Positions 11,518 through 22,502 of a stretch of 64,000 nt of DNA are shown piece by piece. Every line of letters begins with the position of its first letter. Position 1 is the first letter of the stretch. This DNA is from Micrasema longulum (Eukaryota > Arthropoda > Insecta > Trichoptera > Brachycentridae), in assembly GCA_022494885.1 (NCBI GenBank), contig JAGVSM010004502.1:231001-295000 (forward strand). The letters are read 5' to 3'. The position numbers and the translations under genes were made by a program. The notes under the pieces were generated by a model that saw only the letters and a list, made by a program, of their open reading frames with translations, did not search any database and had not been told where the DNA came from.

Positions 11518-11975
11518 AACACTTTTGTTTAATTAAAATTAAAGTCCAATAACAGTTGGAAAAAACAAACCTAAATCGTGACTTGTGGGACAGAGCTTTG
11601 TGACTGGTGGAGTTTTTAAATACTAAATATGTGTGGAGTAATAGTTTCCATAGACATAAAAGACGTTTAGCTTTGTTATTATAAAATTAGAGGTGATAAT
11701 CGAAATTCTAAATTCACGTCATTTTCCCACTTTACATGTAATATAAACACTTTTGTTTTAATAAAATGAAAGTCTGATCACAGTTGTAAAAAAACAAAAA
11801 AACAAACCTAAATTTTGACTGGTGGGACAGAGCTTTGTGACTGGTGGAGTTTCTAAATACTAAATATGTGTGAAGTAATAATTTCCATAGACAAAAAAGA
11901 CGTTTAGATTTGTTATTATTAAATTAGAGGGGACAAATCGAAATTCTAAATTTACGTCATTTTCCCACTTTACTT
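11518..11975. repeat. two-copy tandem duplication, period about 228 bp
   Basis: Copy 1 (11518-11745) and copy 2 (11746-11975) share AACACTTTTGTTT, GGGACAGAGCTTTGTGACTG, TACTAAATATGTGTG, CATAGACA, AAGACGTTTAG, CGAAATTCTAAATT and CACGTCATTTTCCCAC-type blocks. Identity is high, so the duplication is fairly recent. GTGACTGGTGGGAC also occurs at 11273, hinting at a decayed third unit. No coding sequence. Confidence 0.8.
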
Positions 11976-12365
11976 AGAATGCCTCTAAAGTATTTTAAGT
12001 TCGGATAAATTCTAAAAAAAACTATCTACCTGAACGTAGCTCTTTCACTTACCTTATTTTAATTACTACAATATCAGTTGAATTGGCGCGTTTAGTGCGG
12101 AATTCACTATCGGTAGAGTACTGGTTAGCAGTCAGTGTTTAGTGGCCAGTAGTCAGTAGTCAATAGCTCGTACAAGGATATCTTCCTTTAAATATATTGC
12201 AAGCTAATAAATACCAATGTCATATAACTAGTTTATTCAAGTGTAATATGCAAGCTCCACTCGGGTACTACACATAACATGTAATTACATCGTAACTTAG
12301 ATAACCATGTGCTTATACGAGTTATTTTAATTAGATAATATAATATATGTGGGTAAAATATATAG

Positions 12366-12620
12366 TCGGTCTCGTGGCGTAATGGGCAGCGCGTTTGCCT
12401 ACCATGCAAGAGATCTCGGGTTCGATTCCCGACATGGTTGATATGAAATATTTATTTAAAATGGTATTTTTACACTAGCATATAGTCCCTGGACTGGTAC
12501 CTAAAGCGTAATACTGATCATCTTACCTTCATGTAACAAAAATGATCAAGTTACGCTGCGATAGGTGTACTAATGCAGTGTCCTATGCACCATTAGGTGC
12601 GGAAAGGGAATGATAATGAA
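12366..12620 (+). mobile_element. SINE-1 copy (tRNA-Gly-derived head)
   Basis: The head GGTCTCGTGGCGTAATGG (A-box) through GGGTTCGATTCCCGACATGG (B-box and T-arm) resembles tRNA-Gly. TTTGC/GCAAG forms the anticodon stem and the loop CTACCAT would read ACC (GCC in the 36480 copy). The non-tRNA body contains TAGTCCCTGGACTGGTACCT, GATCATCTTACCTTCATG and a 3' end GTGCGGAAAGGGAATGAT. The long body, missing acceptor stem pairing and copy number show a SINE, not a tRNA gene. Confidence 0.9.
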
Positions 12621-13104
12621 CAATATTCCATAGTATGACAATATTATTTTTATACATTATCTACTGGTAAATTCTCCGAAAATTTCATAATAATGGCAAT
12701 AATCTCCGGTAATTCATTCATTTCGTTTTAATGATTTTACTAAAAATAACTATAAAGTTATATTATTTATAATGATTATCGTACATAGTAGATATCTACC
12801 TTATTATGTATGGATAAGTAGTCTTGTACGTTTTTATTTATTATTTTATTTCATTTAAAAAAAATACAATTTATGTACCCAGTTTATGCTTTTTAGAATG
12901 CATTTGTTTAACTTAATATTTTTTTTATTTAACGTTTTTTCTTAATTTAAATTTGAATTAAATCTGGCTAGGCACTTGCTATAAGATAATTATTTGAAAA
13001 TGTTTGTTTTTTCCTTATATAGTACTTAAGAACTGATTGAGGTTATAAATTTTGAAGTAGTAGTATTTGAAGCACTAACTTTGTGGTTATTCATTGTAAT
13101 AAAA

Positions 13105-13390
13105 TAAATCAAACGTCTTTGTTTTTCACCACTATTTTTTTTTTCCACCGACCGGTTTGAAAGCAAACAAGCTTCTTCGTCAAAGTTTACGTAACTAATG
13201 AATTATTTCTTATTTTATTTTATCCGTGTTTACTAAATACTACACGTGGAGCTAATAAATCAAGTCTTTTTTTCACTAGAAGGGTGGTATTTTGAGATGA
13301 ATACTTTTGACGAAGAAAATTGTTGCTTTGAAACCGGCCTGTGAAAAAAAAAAGAATCAGTGATTAAAAACAAAATTGTTTTATTTATGA
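13105..13390. repeat. inverted repeat with hammerhead-like core in both arms
   Basis: The left arm (about 13112-13190) and right arm (about 13303-13386) are imperfect inverted copies separated by about 112 bp. Each contains, in opposite orientation, TTGACGAAG, a short CTT-closing stem, then (G/C)AAACCGG. That order mimics the CUGANGA ... GAAA core of a hammerhead ribozyme. The right arm keeps GAAAC but has UUGACGA; the left arm has CAAAC. No protein. Confidence 0.5.
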
Positions 13391-13447
13391 TTGAGATTAG
13401 TTTGAACACACTACACGTTAGGTTTTCAAATACCAGTTGCAAATACA

Positions 13448-14585
13448 TTTTAAAATCTTCTCTTTTGTCGATCTGACCATCTGTTCTAGACTACTCAGTC
13501 TCCCGTGATGAGGCCTAACTATCCTTTCATCGCTTAGGGGGTCTTCCGGGTGGGCGCCTTCCAGAGGGCAATTCTTTGGCTGCTAAGGACACCAGTCTAT
13601 CGCTGCTCATTCTGTTATGAAATCTCTCCAGAATCTTCTATGGGATGTGCATTATATCTTCGATTTCGCACGTTTCCCGTATAAAGTAATTTCTGGCCCG
13701 GTCGCGCAGAGCGTTTCCGGTAATCGATCCGAGGACCCTCATCTCTGATGTTCTTAGCAGGTTCCTCGTTCTCGTGGTGTCCGCTTCTGTTTCTACGGAA
13801 TATGTGAAGATGGGTCTCACTCATGTCTTATGTATTCTAACTTTGCTGTCAATTCGCCTGTTTTTATTTTTCCGTATTATCCCTTTTAGACATCCTAAAA
13901 CTTGAGAGGCTTGTTGACTTGATCTCGGACTTCGTTGTACAAATAATTCTGGCTGGATATATCAATTCTTAAATATCTAAAGCTTGCGACTTGTTCTATT
14001 AATTCATTGTTAATAATCAGTTTACACTTTTTAGGTTGTCTCACCACAACTAAACTTTTAGACTTCTAACGTTTTAGAAGCTGAAATAGACATATTGAAC
14101 GTTTGTGATACAAGATGGAATTCGTAAAACATGCGTTGTAAGTCGTCTTCAGATTCAGCCACTATTGCCGCATCATCTGCATAACATATTAGATTGATGA
14201 CCTTGTTGCCTATTTTGTAACCCAGCCCTGAGCCGGCTACTTCTTCTATGATTTCGTCCATTATGAGGTAGAAAAGAAAGGGACTCAAGCTATCTCCTTG
14301 CCCAATTCCACTGCTCACTGTTGTTTCCTTAGACAATTCATTATTAGCTTTGACTTTTCCCTTACAGTTGGTTTGCAGATCTCGGATAGTTTAGCAAATG
14401 TATCAAATATCTCTCTTTTCAGCAGTATTCTTACAACATCTTTTAGCAATTTAACAACACCCTATCAAAGGGTTCAGTGAGGTCGACAAAACGTAGATAT
14501 GCTTCCTTGTTATATTTAATTTATTTCTCCTTTAGTTGTCTTAGAATGAAGATAGCATCACCTAAGGAACTGGGTGCTCTAAGAT
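13448..14585 (-). pseudogene. RTE-like LINE reverse transcriptase relic
   Basis: Minus-strand translation gives, in order, FVDLTEPFDRV (RT motif A, near 14480), then GIGQGDSLSPFLFYLIMDEI (motif B, near 14290), then CYADDAAIVAESEDDLQ (catalytic YADD, near 14180). Downstream come RPIFTYSVETEAD and RTRNLLRTSEMRVL, RDRARN, and a PGRPP-type segment at 13540. This is the order of the C-terminal half of RTE-type ORF2. Stops and frameshifts separate the blocks (for example the stop after LRQLKEK near 14522), and the endonuclease half is absent. It is a dead 5'-truncated copy. Confidence 0.85.
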
Positions 14586-14589
14586 GATT

Positions 14590-15460
14590 CGACCTGCCGA
14601 AATGTGAATGCCATTTTAGGCGGAATTACGGATGCAACCCAGCGAACAAAAATAGATGCCATTGAGAATATCACCAGCAATTAGAAAAAAAAAACCCGAA
14701 GTTATTTGATTTATCATGTGAAAAATAAAATGGCAAAGTTAGTGTTCGTTTGAACATACATGCGTTCTCCTCCATGTGATTTGACATGGGAAATAACAAA
14801 GTTGGTGCTTATGTTATTTTTATTGAATATTTTTACTTATATAATGGTTCGTGTAGATTCATTAGTGCAATTTAAGCATTATAAAGTTCATGTGGTTGAG
14901 TTTTCCATGAAAAATGTGTTGATCATCTTTACTAAGAATATTGTATAGTAAAAATAATAATTTAACTCTTTTAAATCGCACTACGATAAAAAATATCATA
15001 CTTTATAGAGGCAAATTTCTAGTGGCAAGAAAGTTTTTATCTTGCGTTGAAAAAAATATTTCAGGGCCAGAATTTATGACAAATTAATTTGCTAAGTTGA
15101 TGAAGGTACATTTGCCTGTTTTACCTGTTTCGTAACTGTTCATTGGTTAACATTTAAGATCTCTGTTTTGATACAGTCGTGTATTAAATTTGACAACTTG
15201 ATTCGATTATTTTATGCACAAAATGTGCCCTTTTTTTATTTAACGAGAATATTACTTCTGTACTTACCTACGTAATATGTATGCCTAGTAACTCCATTAC
15301 TGAATGCGATGTAGATACAGTGGATCATTTAAATCATTACATACGAAGGTCGCCTCAGATAAATGACAACTACGTAATATACCGTATTTTTTATTCACGT
15401 TTTTTATACTATTTTAACAACTACCTAGCCTAACCTAACCTACTCCACGAAAAAATGTAT
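14590..15460. other. no gene seen
   Basis: AT-rich sequence with no supported gene or repeat. CCTAACCTAACCTACT at 15428 is a short tandem motif. Confidence 0.4.
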
Positions 15461-15468
15461 ATATTTTT

Positions 15469-16392
15469 TAGTGATGTAATAGACCTCTACTTCTGCTTCC
15501 GCAACTGCGGAAGTTCTGCACGTTTTTTGACATCCGTTTCTGCTTGTTTCCGCAACTTTTATAACGGAAATTTGAACGGAACTTTACGCGCGGGAGGGGT
15601 GTTCCAGGCGTTCCAGCCATCCACAAGCGAGCCAGGCGCGTGCTTTCGGCACTTGTCGCAACGCGTTTGTTTACATACTTTTTGTACTTCATACGCCGTG
15701 ACGCGAGCGTAAGCTTGTAAGATTTTCTTTTCTTGTTTGTTTTAGTAATTTATTTGTGCCGCATGTGTAACTTAAGTGCAGTTATGAAACCAAAAACATG
15801 TCCTGTTTGGAACTATTTTGTTGAAATTGACGATCTAACAGCCAGATGTAAACCAACCTATGTCATCATCAATGATGAATTCATCATCACAAATGTTAGA
15901 ATTCATGTTAAGTATGAATGAAGACCAGCAAGACTCGATTACAAATTACGAGAATGACAATCTGTTTTTGGAGACACAGTTCACAACTTCAGGAGTACAA
16001 AAAAGAAAAACGATTGGCTGTACACGAGGAGCCCCTTATGTGGTGGAAATTTAATAAGTACAAATATACTAATCTTTTGCCATTAGTGCGCCTATATTTA
16101 TCAGCTGCTCCCAGCAGTGTCGCCAATGAGCAATTATTTAGCGGAGCTGGGCTCTGGGCTTATATATGAAGAACACCAGAACAGATTCTTAGGTGTAAAA
16201 GCGGCCTAACTACTTTTCATAAAAAATAAGTTACCACTACTTAATTTTGAATATTAATATCATAAAAAAAATTATTTGTAAAAAAAAAATACTTTTTTTT
16301 TCATAGTATTTACACTTCCGTTTCCGTTAAAATTTACTTTCTACATCTGTTTCCGTTTCTGCTTCCTCCATGACACTTCCGTCGCATCACTA
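15469..16392 (+). mobile_element. internally deleted hAT transposon with target duplication
   Basis: The element starts TAGTGATG (15469) and ends CATCACTA (16392). It is flanked by ATATTTTT (15461-15468) and ATATTATT (16393-16400), an 8-bp target duplication with one mismatch, as expected for hAT. CTTCTGCTTCCG/TCCGTTTCTGCTT-type motifs crowd both subterminal regions, like transposase-binding repeats. Inside, KTCPVWNYF and DDLTARC (about 15793-15850) are the start of a BED zinc finger. EPLMWWKFNKYKY and SVANEQLFSGAG (about 16030-16150) are the C-terminal hAT dimerisation domain. The whole catalytic core between them is deleted and the two parts are in different frames. It is a non-autonomous derivative. 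Confidence 0.9.
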
Positions 16393-16650
16393 ATATTATT
16401 CCTGTTTTTTATTTTTTATTTGTATTAAATTTGTATTAAATTGATTTGTTTTTTTATTTCCACATTTTTTAAAACTAAATATCGTAAGTTATGTATATTA
16501 ATATTATGATATCATTGTGATATCATGATAGGTCATCCTTGTTACTATTCATGTAATTTAATTAGAAAATAATAATAATTTTCGTTTCTTACTAAGTCTT
16601 CTCTCGATATTATTTTTCTAAGAAAATATATATTTGCGTTCTTATGATTT

Positions 16651-16803
16651 ACCCAAATATTTAATTTTGAGGGCCATTTTCAACTAGTTGTAATAACTCA
16701 CTATTAGAAAATGGGAATCAATTTGGGGTAGAGTGGGGTTCGAACCTCGGACCTCAGATCCGTGAGTCCGCAACACTATCTACGAGACCAAAACCTGATT
16801 CAT
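16651..16803 (-). mobile_element. SINE-2 copy
   Basis: On the minus strand: GGTCTCGTAGATAGTG (A-box region), GAGGTTCGAACCCCACTC (B-box), then the body TTGATTCCCATTTTCTAATA ... GAAAATGGCCCTC and an ATTAAATATTTGGG end. It is the best-preserved member of the family in this window. Confidence 0.75.
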
Positions 16804-16899
16804 TATTTTTGTTTTAATTTTCCTGAAAATATGTATTATGTACAGAAGAAGCAAATGTAGCTAATGTTTTGGAAGCGTGGAACTACTGGAAGTTTAAAG

Positions 16900-17704
16900 C
16901 AAAGATGAAACAGATATCCGGTAACGATCCGGTATCCGGCCTAATTTTAATATCCGGTCGGATACCGGATAGGAGCTCAATAAATAATAGGTTATTTTAT
17001 TGATGATCACTTAGTCTAAATTCGCTAAGTATGTAGGTTTTTGTTCATATTATACTTACTCGTATGTGTATGTTTTGATATCTCATTGTATTATTATTTT
17101 TACAATATGTGATATTAATATATATATATAACCTAAACCTTTTTCATTAACTTGATGTGTAAATGACAGAAATGCCGAGTGTAAATAGATAAAATAAATA
17201 TCCGGCGGATACCCAATATCTGACTTCGAAACTTCCACGAAATCAACGCCACTAAATTGATTTATGGATATCGACCGTGTTTGGGAAAAGGGAAGTAACC
17301 CTCATTATTTGAAAAAAGTACTTTTTTTAGTTAAAACGTTCGCCAGTGGTCAGTATACACTCTTGAAAAAGTATTTAACGCGCACAAAAGGTGTTTTTCG
17401 AAAAATATATTTGCGTAAAAAAATTAAGCGCAATGGGTGATATATCCAAAACCATTATAATTATTTCATTAATAAACTTATAAACAATATTGATCGATAA
17501 GTAATAATTAAAAATATAATGAAAATATTTAAACCCCTCTTTACTTTATGAACATTCAAAGTTTTGTTTTTAAATATAAGAAACATTTTATGTGTTTTTA
17601 TTATTTTTTTGACAATAGGCTTCATGTCCGGCTATTCGGCTTAGGGGTTTGCCGGATATACAGTATCCGGTAATCGGCCAAACCACTATCCGTTTTATCA
17701 CTAG
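16900..17704. mobile_element. non-autonomous hAT-like element with TATCCGG arrays
   Basis: The left end, CAAAGATGAAACAGATATCCGG, corresponds to the reverse complement of the right end (CTAGTGATAAAACGGATAG), ending at 17704. ATCCGG and CCGGAT hexamers cluster in the first 90 bp and last 80 bp, like subterminal transposase-binding sites. Flanks GTTTAAAG and TTAAAAAG are a poor 8-bp match, so the duplication has decayed or the ends are off by a base. The 800-bp interior shows no transposase. Confidence 0.55.
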
Positions 17705-17865
17705 TTAAAAAGAACGACTTACGGTTCTAATGTGTTTAACTTGATAGAAAATACGTGTATCCTTGAGAAACGGCGAAGTCGTTGGTTCATTAATATAGTA
17801 GCCACTGGCTGACCCAGAACACTGAAGTCTATGGTATTTCTTCCTAGTCCCATTCACTAATCATT

Positions 17866-17945
17866 GAACCGGATTGTGGTTTCACCGATCTAAGGTTCGA
17901 GGTTCAAATCCTACTTTACTTCAACTCGATTCCCATTGTTTCTAG
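17866..17945 (+). mobile_element. SINE-2 fragment
   Basis: AAGGTTCGAGGTTCAAATCC (B-box) is followed by TACTTTACTTCAACTCGATTCCCATTG, matching the middle of SINE-2 in the plus orientation. The head and 3' tail are eroded. Confidence 0.55.
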
Positions 17946-18099
17946 CGCAAATTATAAACGACTTTTAGAAAATCGTCAAAAAATTGATATATGTGTGTAA
18001 ATAATAAGAATCCTAATATTTATTTATTTTTAAATGTTTAACGCGGGCTAATTTCCTTTGTAATGGCATTAAATAACTGACTGGATAATGGATCCGATT

Positions 18100-18600
18100 A
18101 GGATCGACGGTCTTTCCTTCCTATTACCACGGGGCCGAGGCGGGGCGGCGGGGGACTGTTTGAAATTATAACTCATTTCGTATTCTCGCTTCGAGCTACG
18201 AACCGAACGCTGTCCGTTTTCTCGTCATTCGATTAACTGCGATCGAGTTTCTCAGTCGACCTTTTCCTTTACCCAGGGTGGCGACCTTTAACAGGTACAC
18301 GAGTACTTACGAACTCGCACACCTATCTAATAATTGATTAGCAAATATCACCTTCGTGCAGCTGAAACGGAAAGCTCATTACCGTTCCGAGAAAAATCTT
18401 CGCTCTCACGTTTTTCCATTAGATCTCCGCACAATTTTCCTGGAACAGAACAAAACTACGCAATATAACGTCGCACTCTTTCAATACGAAGTCGTATTTT
18501 CCTGTTCGCGGATATGGCGGATTAGTGACGCAGATCATCTAACAAAACATGGACAAGTTTATCTCGAGTTTCTATACAATTTGCAATCTTTGTAATGGGC
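18100..18600. other. CpG-richer stretch without recognised gene
   Basis: GGGGCCGAGGCGGGGCGGCGG at 18131, then a run with many CG dinucleotides to about 18560. A 79-codon frame at 18356-18595 resembles no family I know. It may be regulatory or an untranslated exon; nothing supports one reading. Confidence 0.2.
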
Positions 18601-19073
18601 ATTATTGACATTAACTTGTACGCAAAAAGTGAACATGTAGGTACTCGTAAATATTATTATATTTTGTTCAAAGAAATAACCTGTCACGGCTATTTTCAAA
18701 CCTGGTCAATATTGGTTCTGGTGAGCTCTCGAGAGTTGTGAGAAGAAGCTAGTAAGTCATTATTTGCTCGGGACTTTTTTCCTTTTCCGACTCTAATGAC
18801 CTTTTCGTATAACTGCCCCTAACATGTACCCACATACGTAAAGTAACAACTAGCACGCGTACACAACAATAATACGAATAATAATAACTAGTTACTCGTA
18901 CACAACCAACACACATAGTCCACTGTACTCACTTGAACCTGGATATGTATTTAATAGAAAAAGTCAGCAAGCTGCTAAATAAATATCATCTTTGACAAAT
19001 CTCTTTTTTAAACGATTCTAAGATAATACGTTCCTTCGTATGGGATAATAATAAATGATTTATGACTTTTAAG

Positions 19074-19391
19074 CAGGCATGGGCAACTTTTTGTATTCTG
19101 TGCCAGATTACTAATTTACCCGCGATTTGCGGACCTAAATATCAAAATAACCACCCACGCACGTGGTTCTAGTAATTAATGAACTCCACATAAAAATAAA
19201 TCAAAGTAATTAAATCAAATTTAAAAATACGTGATGCACTCTCGATTGAAATCATTTTCTTGATAAAATAACTGCAGTCCTAGTCCAGTAAAATCTTACA
19301 TGTACTGAATACTGACTTTGGTATGATCAAAACTCCATGTTTTCGTGGGCCAGATGGAAACGTCCCGCGGGCCGAGGGCTGCCCGCATGTG
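19074..19391. mobile_element. hAT-type MITE, about 318 bp
   Basis: Begins CAGGCATGGGCAAC and ends GGCTGCCCGCATGTG, an imperfect terminal inverted repeat. Near the right end GTGGGCC and CGCGGGCCGAGGGC recall the GGGCCGC-rich ends of many hAT MITEs. Flanks CTTTTAAG and GTTTTAAA match at six of eight bases. No coding sequence. Confidence 0.65.
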
Positions 19392-21537
19392 GTTTTAAAG
19401 CATTACGAGTACGAGTTGCATATATCGCCAGTCTGCTAGATGTTAGAAAATAACCATCTTCTTTTGTATCTTAAATTCATGGAAATATGTTAAACCAACA
19501 TAAATGTAATCAGTAAAAATATCCATGTAACCGTAATCTTTGAATTAATTTGCTAAGAAATGTGCCACACTTGTAATATAATAGTGTGATAATAATTCAT
19601 TCGGTGACTAGGATTTCAATGTATATAGATGGTGAATCTTAAATGTTGTTTGATTTGAGGGTTGTCTTAAAACCTTCTTTACTTGACTATTAGCAAAACG
19701 CACTTTTGGTAGTCGCACCTCACCTTAAAACTGTGTTGAAATGCATAATTTCATTTGAAGTACCTTCTTAGTATAAAATCGATTTCGTATTCTTTTACAT
19801 TTAGAATTGTGGAAAACCTATTTAAACCTATCAAAGCTTCCAAATTGTATAGAACTCAAATCAAAACTTCCAAATGATATAAAATAATGTTACCCCTGTC
19901 TCCTGGTTGCATAAATAGATAATATGTTTTTTTTTTAATACGCAATTATTATTCCCGATGTCTCGGAATTTTAATATACCGTGTTTATTGATAGTGATAA
20001 AAATCTGTATGAATGGGCAATTGTGGATTTTTTTATTAGCTAATAAATTAATCTAAAAAATCACAAGTCGATCGGTACTATTCTTATTAAAATCTGTTAA
20101 GAAATAAGGGAGATATAAAAGATTAAATTCTAGTAATTTGAATGGTGCCAAAAACAAACAAATCGTGACGTCATCAAGTATAACGTCTTCGAATGTTTTG
20201 TGACGTCATCGGATTTTTTTTCATCAATGTCTATGGAGTATTGTAGATAGCTTACTTTTTCTATGTGCCGTTTGTTTACATTTACGGCGTCCTGTCACTT
20301 ATCAAGCGCTAGGAGTTGTGATTTATAATTTTCATGATAAATTGATAATTTAATTTTTCATTATCATAATAAATTAATATTAAGAAGAGGTTGAAAACCA
20401 TAAAATAATAAAAGAAATTGGAGATGTAAGATGTAATCCGTTTTCACAGTGCCTGGAACTGGAGTGAGTAAGGGAGGGGCTTAAGATAATATGCATAGAC
20501 AACTCTCCTTATATTTCTATTTGTGGCCTGTGGCATTACCAACATTAAAATGAATGCATTACTGTGACTAAACTTCTGTGTCAAAATTTATTACCAACTT
20601 ACGAAACGATCGTTTTCGAAAGACCTTATTTTCGAAACGAAAATAATGAATGAAAATATTAATTATAAGGGTTTATATAAACTCTAGGAGAATCTTTAAA
20701 AAATATTTTATTTGTAGAGTAGGTTAAATCCGATATTCTTCCCGAGTGATAATACCCTATTATTTATTTGATCAAAGGCAATTATTACCTCTTAACATGT
20801 TAATTGTTGTTTCCATTAAATAGGTCGATGTGAAAACTCCGCACTTAGTTTTTAAAACGCAAGTTACGTTACAAGTACGTATTATATTATGTACATACGT
20901 ACCTATTATTTTGTTTAGCTGACACCGGGACAAGTACTATGAACTGTAATGAATTTATTCTGAAAGTAAGAATGTCAGGTCCACCTAAAATAAATTATGT
21001 GTATGTCATAATCGTTATAATGACCCTAACCCACAAACCTACTTTATGTAACATCAGAGCCCCGGTGGAATTTAGATGATTGCGAGTATTTGAAATGTTA
21101 TAATAGTAGCATACAAAAAGAAATTCGCATATAAAATACCGCAATGCATTCTCTAGCTGCATTTATCACCAAATGACTTCGTCACCAACACACCAACACA
21201 CCAACTTGAACAATTTACGAGTCCGTGGAAACTTTGTTTTTGTTGCTCTTTGGAATTGGAATCGTAAACGGGGAATCCAATTTCTCATCAAACATCCCGA
21301 ATCTAAACCATACATTTACGTTGGGGATAGGCCGGGAGATAGAGCGCCATAATTCTACGTACGGAGTTCAGGATTTTGTACGCCAATTTTTTTCGGCTTA
21401 GGTATGTAAAATGTTAATTAGGTACCTGCTTATCCGCGTCCGGGCAAAATAAAGATTAAAGTTCTCTGTGTGAAATAAAACCAGAATCCTGGGCGAGTGT
21501 TTTTTTAATCGACGGCTACTTGCGAGTACTAATCATC
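19392..21537. other. no gene seen
   Basis: AT-rich DNA. A small tandem of CACCAACACAC lies at 21183-21203. A short match to SINE/R3-type sequence (GATGTAATCCGTTTTCACAG) lies at 20430. No coding region is supported. Confidence 0.35.
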
Positions 21538-21735
21538 CTGATAATAATAATAATAATAATCCAGTGCAGATTAGTGCGCCTCGTGGTGTTCGGGTTTAGA
21601 CCCGTCGCCTATCATGCCATGCCTGGAGTCTCGATTCCCGATATGGAATATTCATTTTTAAAGGTGATTTTCACCGTAATATTTCATAGACCCTGGACTG
21701 GAAGTGTGAGACTGATAATTTTCTCTTTGTAAGAC
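21538..21735 (+). mobile_element. diverged SINE-1 copy after an (ATA)n microsatellite
   Basis: (ATA)7 at about 21539-21560 precedes GCGCCTCGTGGTGTTCGGG and CTCGATTCCCGATATGG, a mutated SINE-1 head. ATATTTCATAGACCCTGGACTGG and AGACTGATAATTTTC follow from the body. The 3' end is lost. Confidence 0.7.
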
Positions 21736-22502
21736 CATTGCTGAAGACTGTTGCGAGGCATTGCTTAATATTATTTATCATATTGGACACACATGGTGTT
21801 GCGTGTTGTCCAGATGGTGATATAAAATCGATGTTTATGTTATGATTTTTATTTTTCTGTTTTTAAAAAATAAGTATGTTTCCACTTTCTATAATGTTGT
21901 ATCCCAACTCCCAACTCAACACAGGGCTTTCGGTCTCATAGAGTTTAGAAAATATTACTATTTAAAATATGGGTAACTGTGTAATAAATAAATCATTTAT
22001 ATGCAATATTCTTTCTGGCGATTCTCGTAAAAAATATTTTACTAAAATTTATGGGAGGGAATAGCGTGCAATCAATAGATGTACACCGAGCTTGTCAAAC
22101 CAAAAGGCAAATGGTCAAGTTTACGTGGGCCGCAAAAAAAAATTTCATAGAAGCGACGGTTTATTTTGAAAAGTATAGATAGGTAGTGTAAAAAAAGAAC
22201 TAGAATAATATTACTGTAACAAATGTTTATCGTCATCAGTCGCGCTAAATCCCGTTGTGGGCCCTGGCGTCCTTCAGAATATGTCTACATTCCTCCCTGC
22301 ACCCTGCGGCTCTTCTCCAGTTGGTCAGGCCAATTGTTTTAATTTTGGTCTGCCTTCCGGAATGGTAAAAATAATTTTATTGGGGGTACGATTATCATTC
22401 ATTATGTGCACATAGCTCAACCATTGTAACCTTCATTATTCATGAATTTTTAAATATATTTTTCAATGTTTTACACGGCTTAACGCCTTTTATTGTACAC
22501 AG

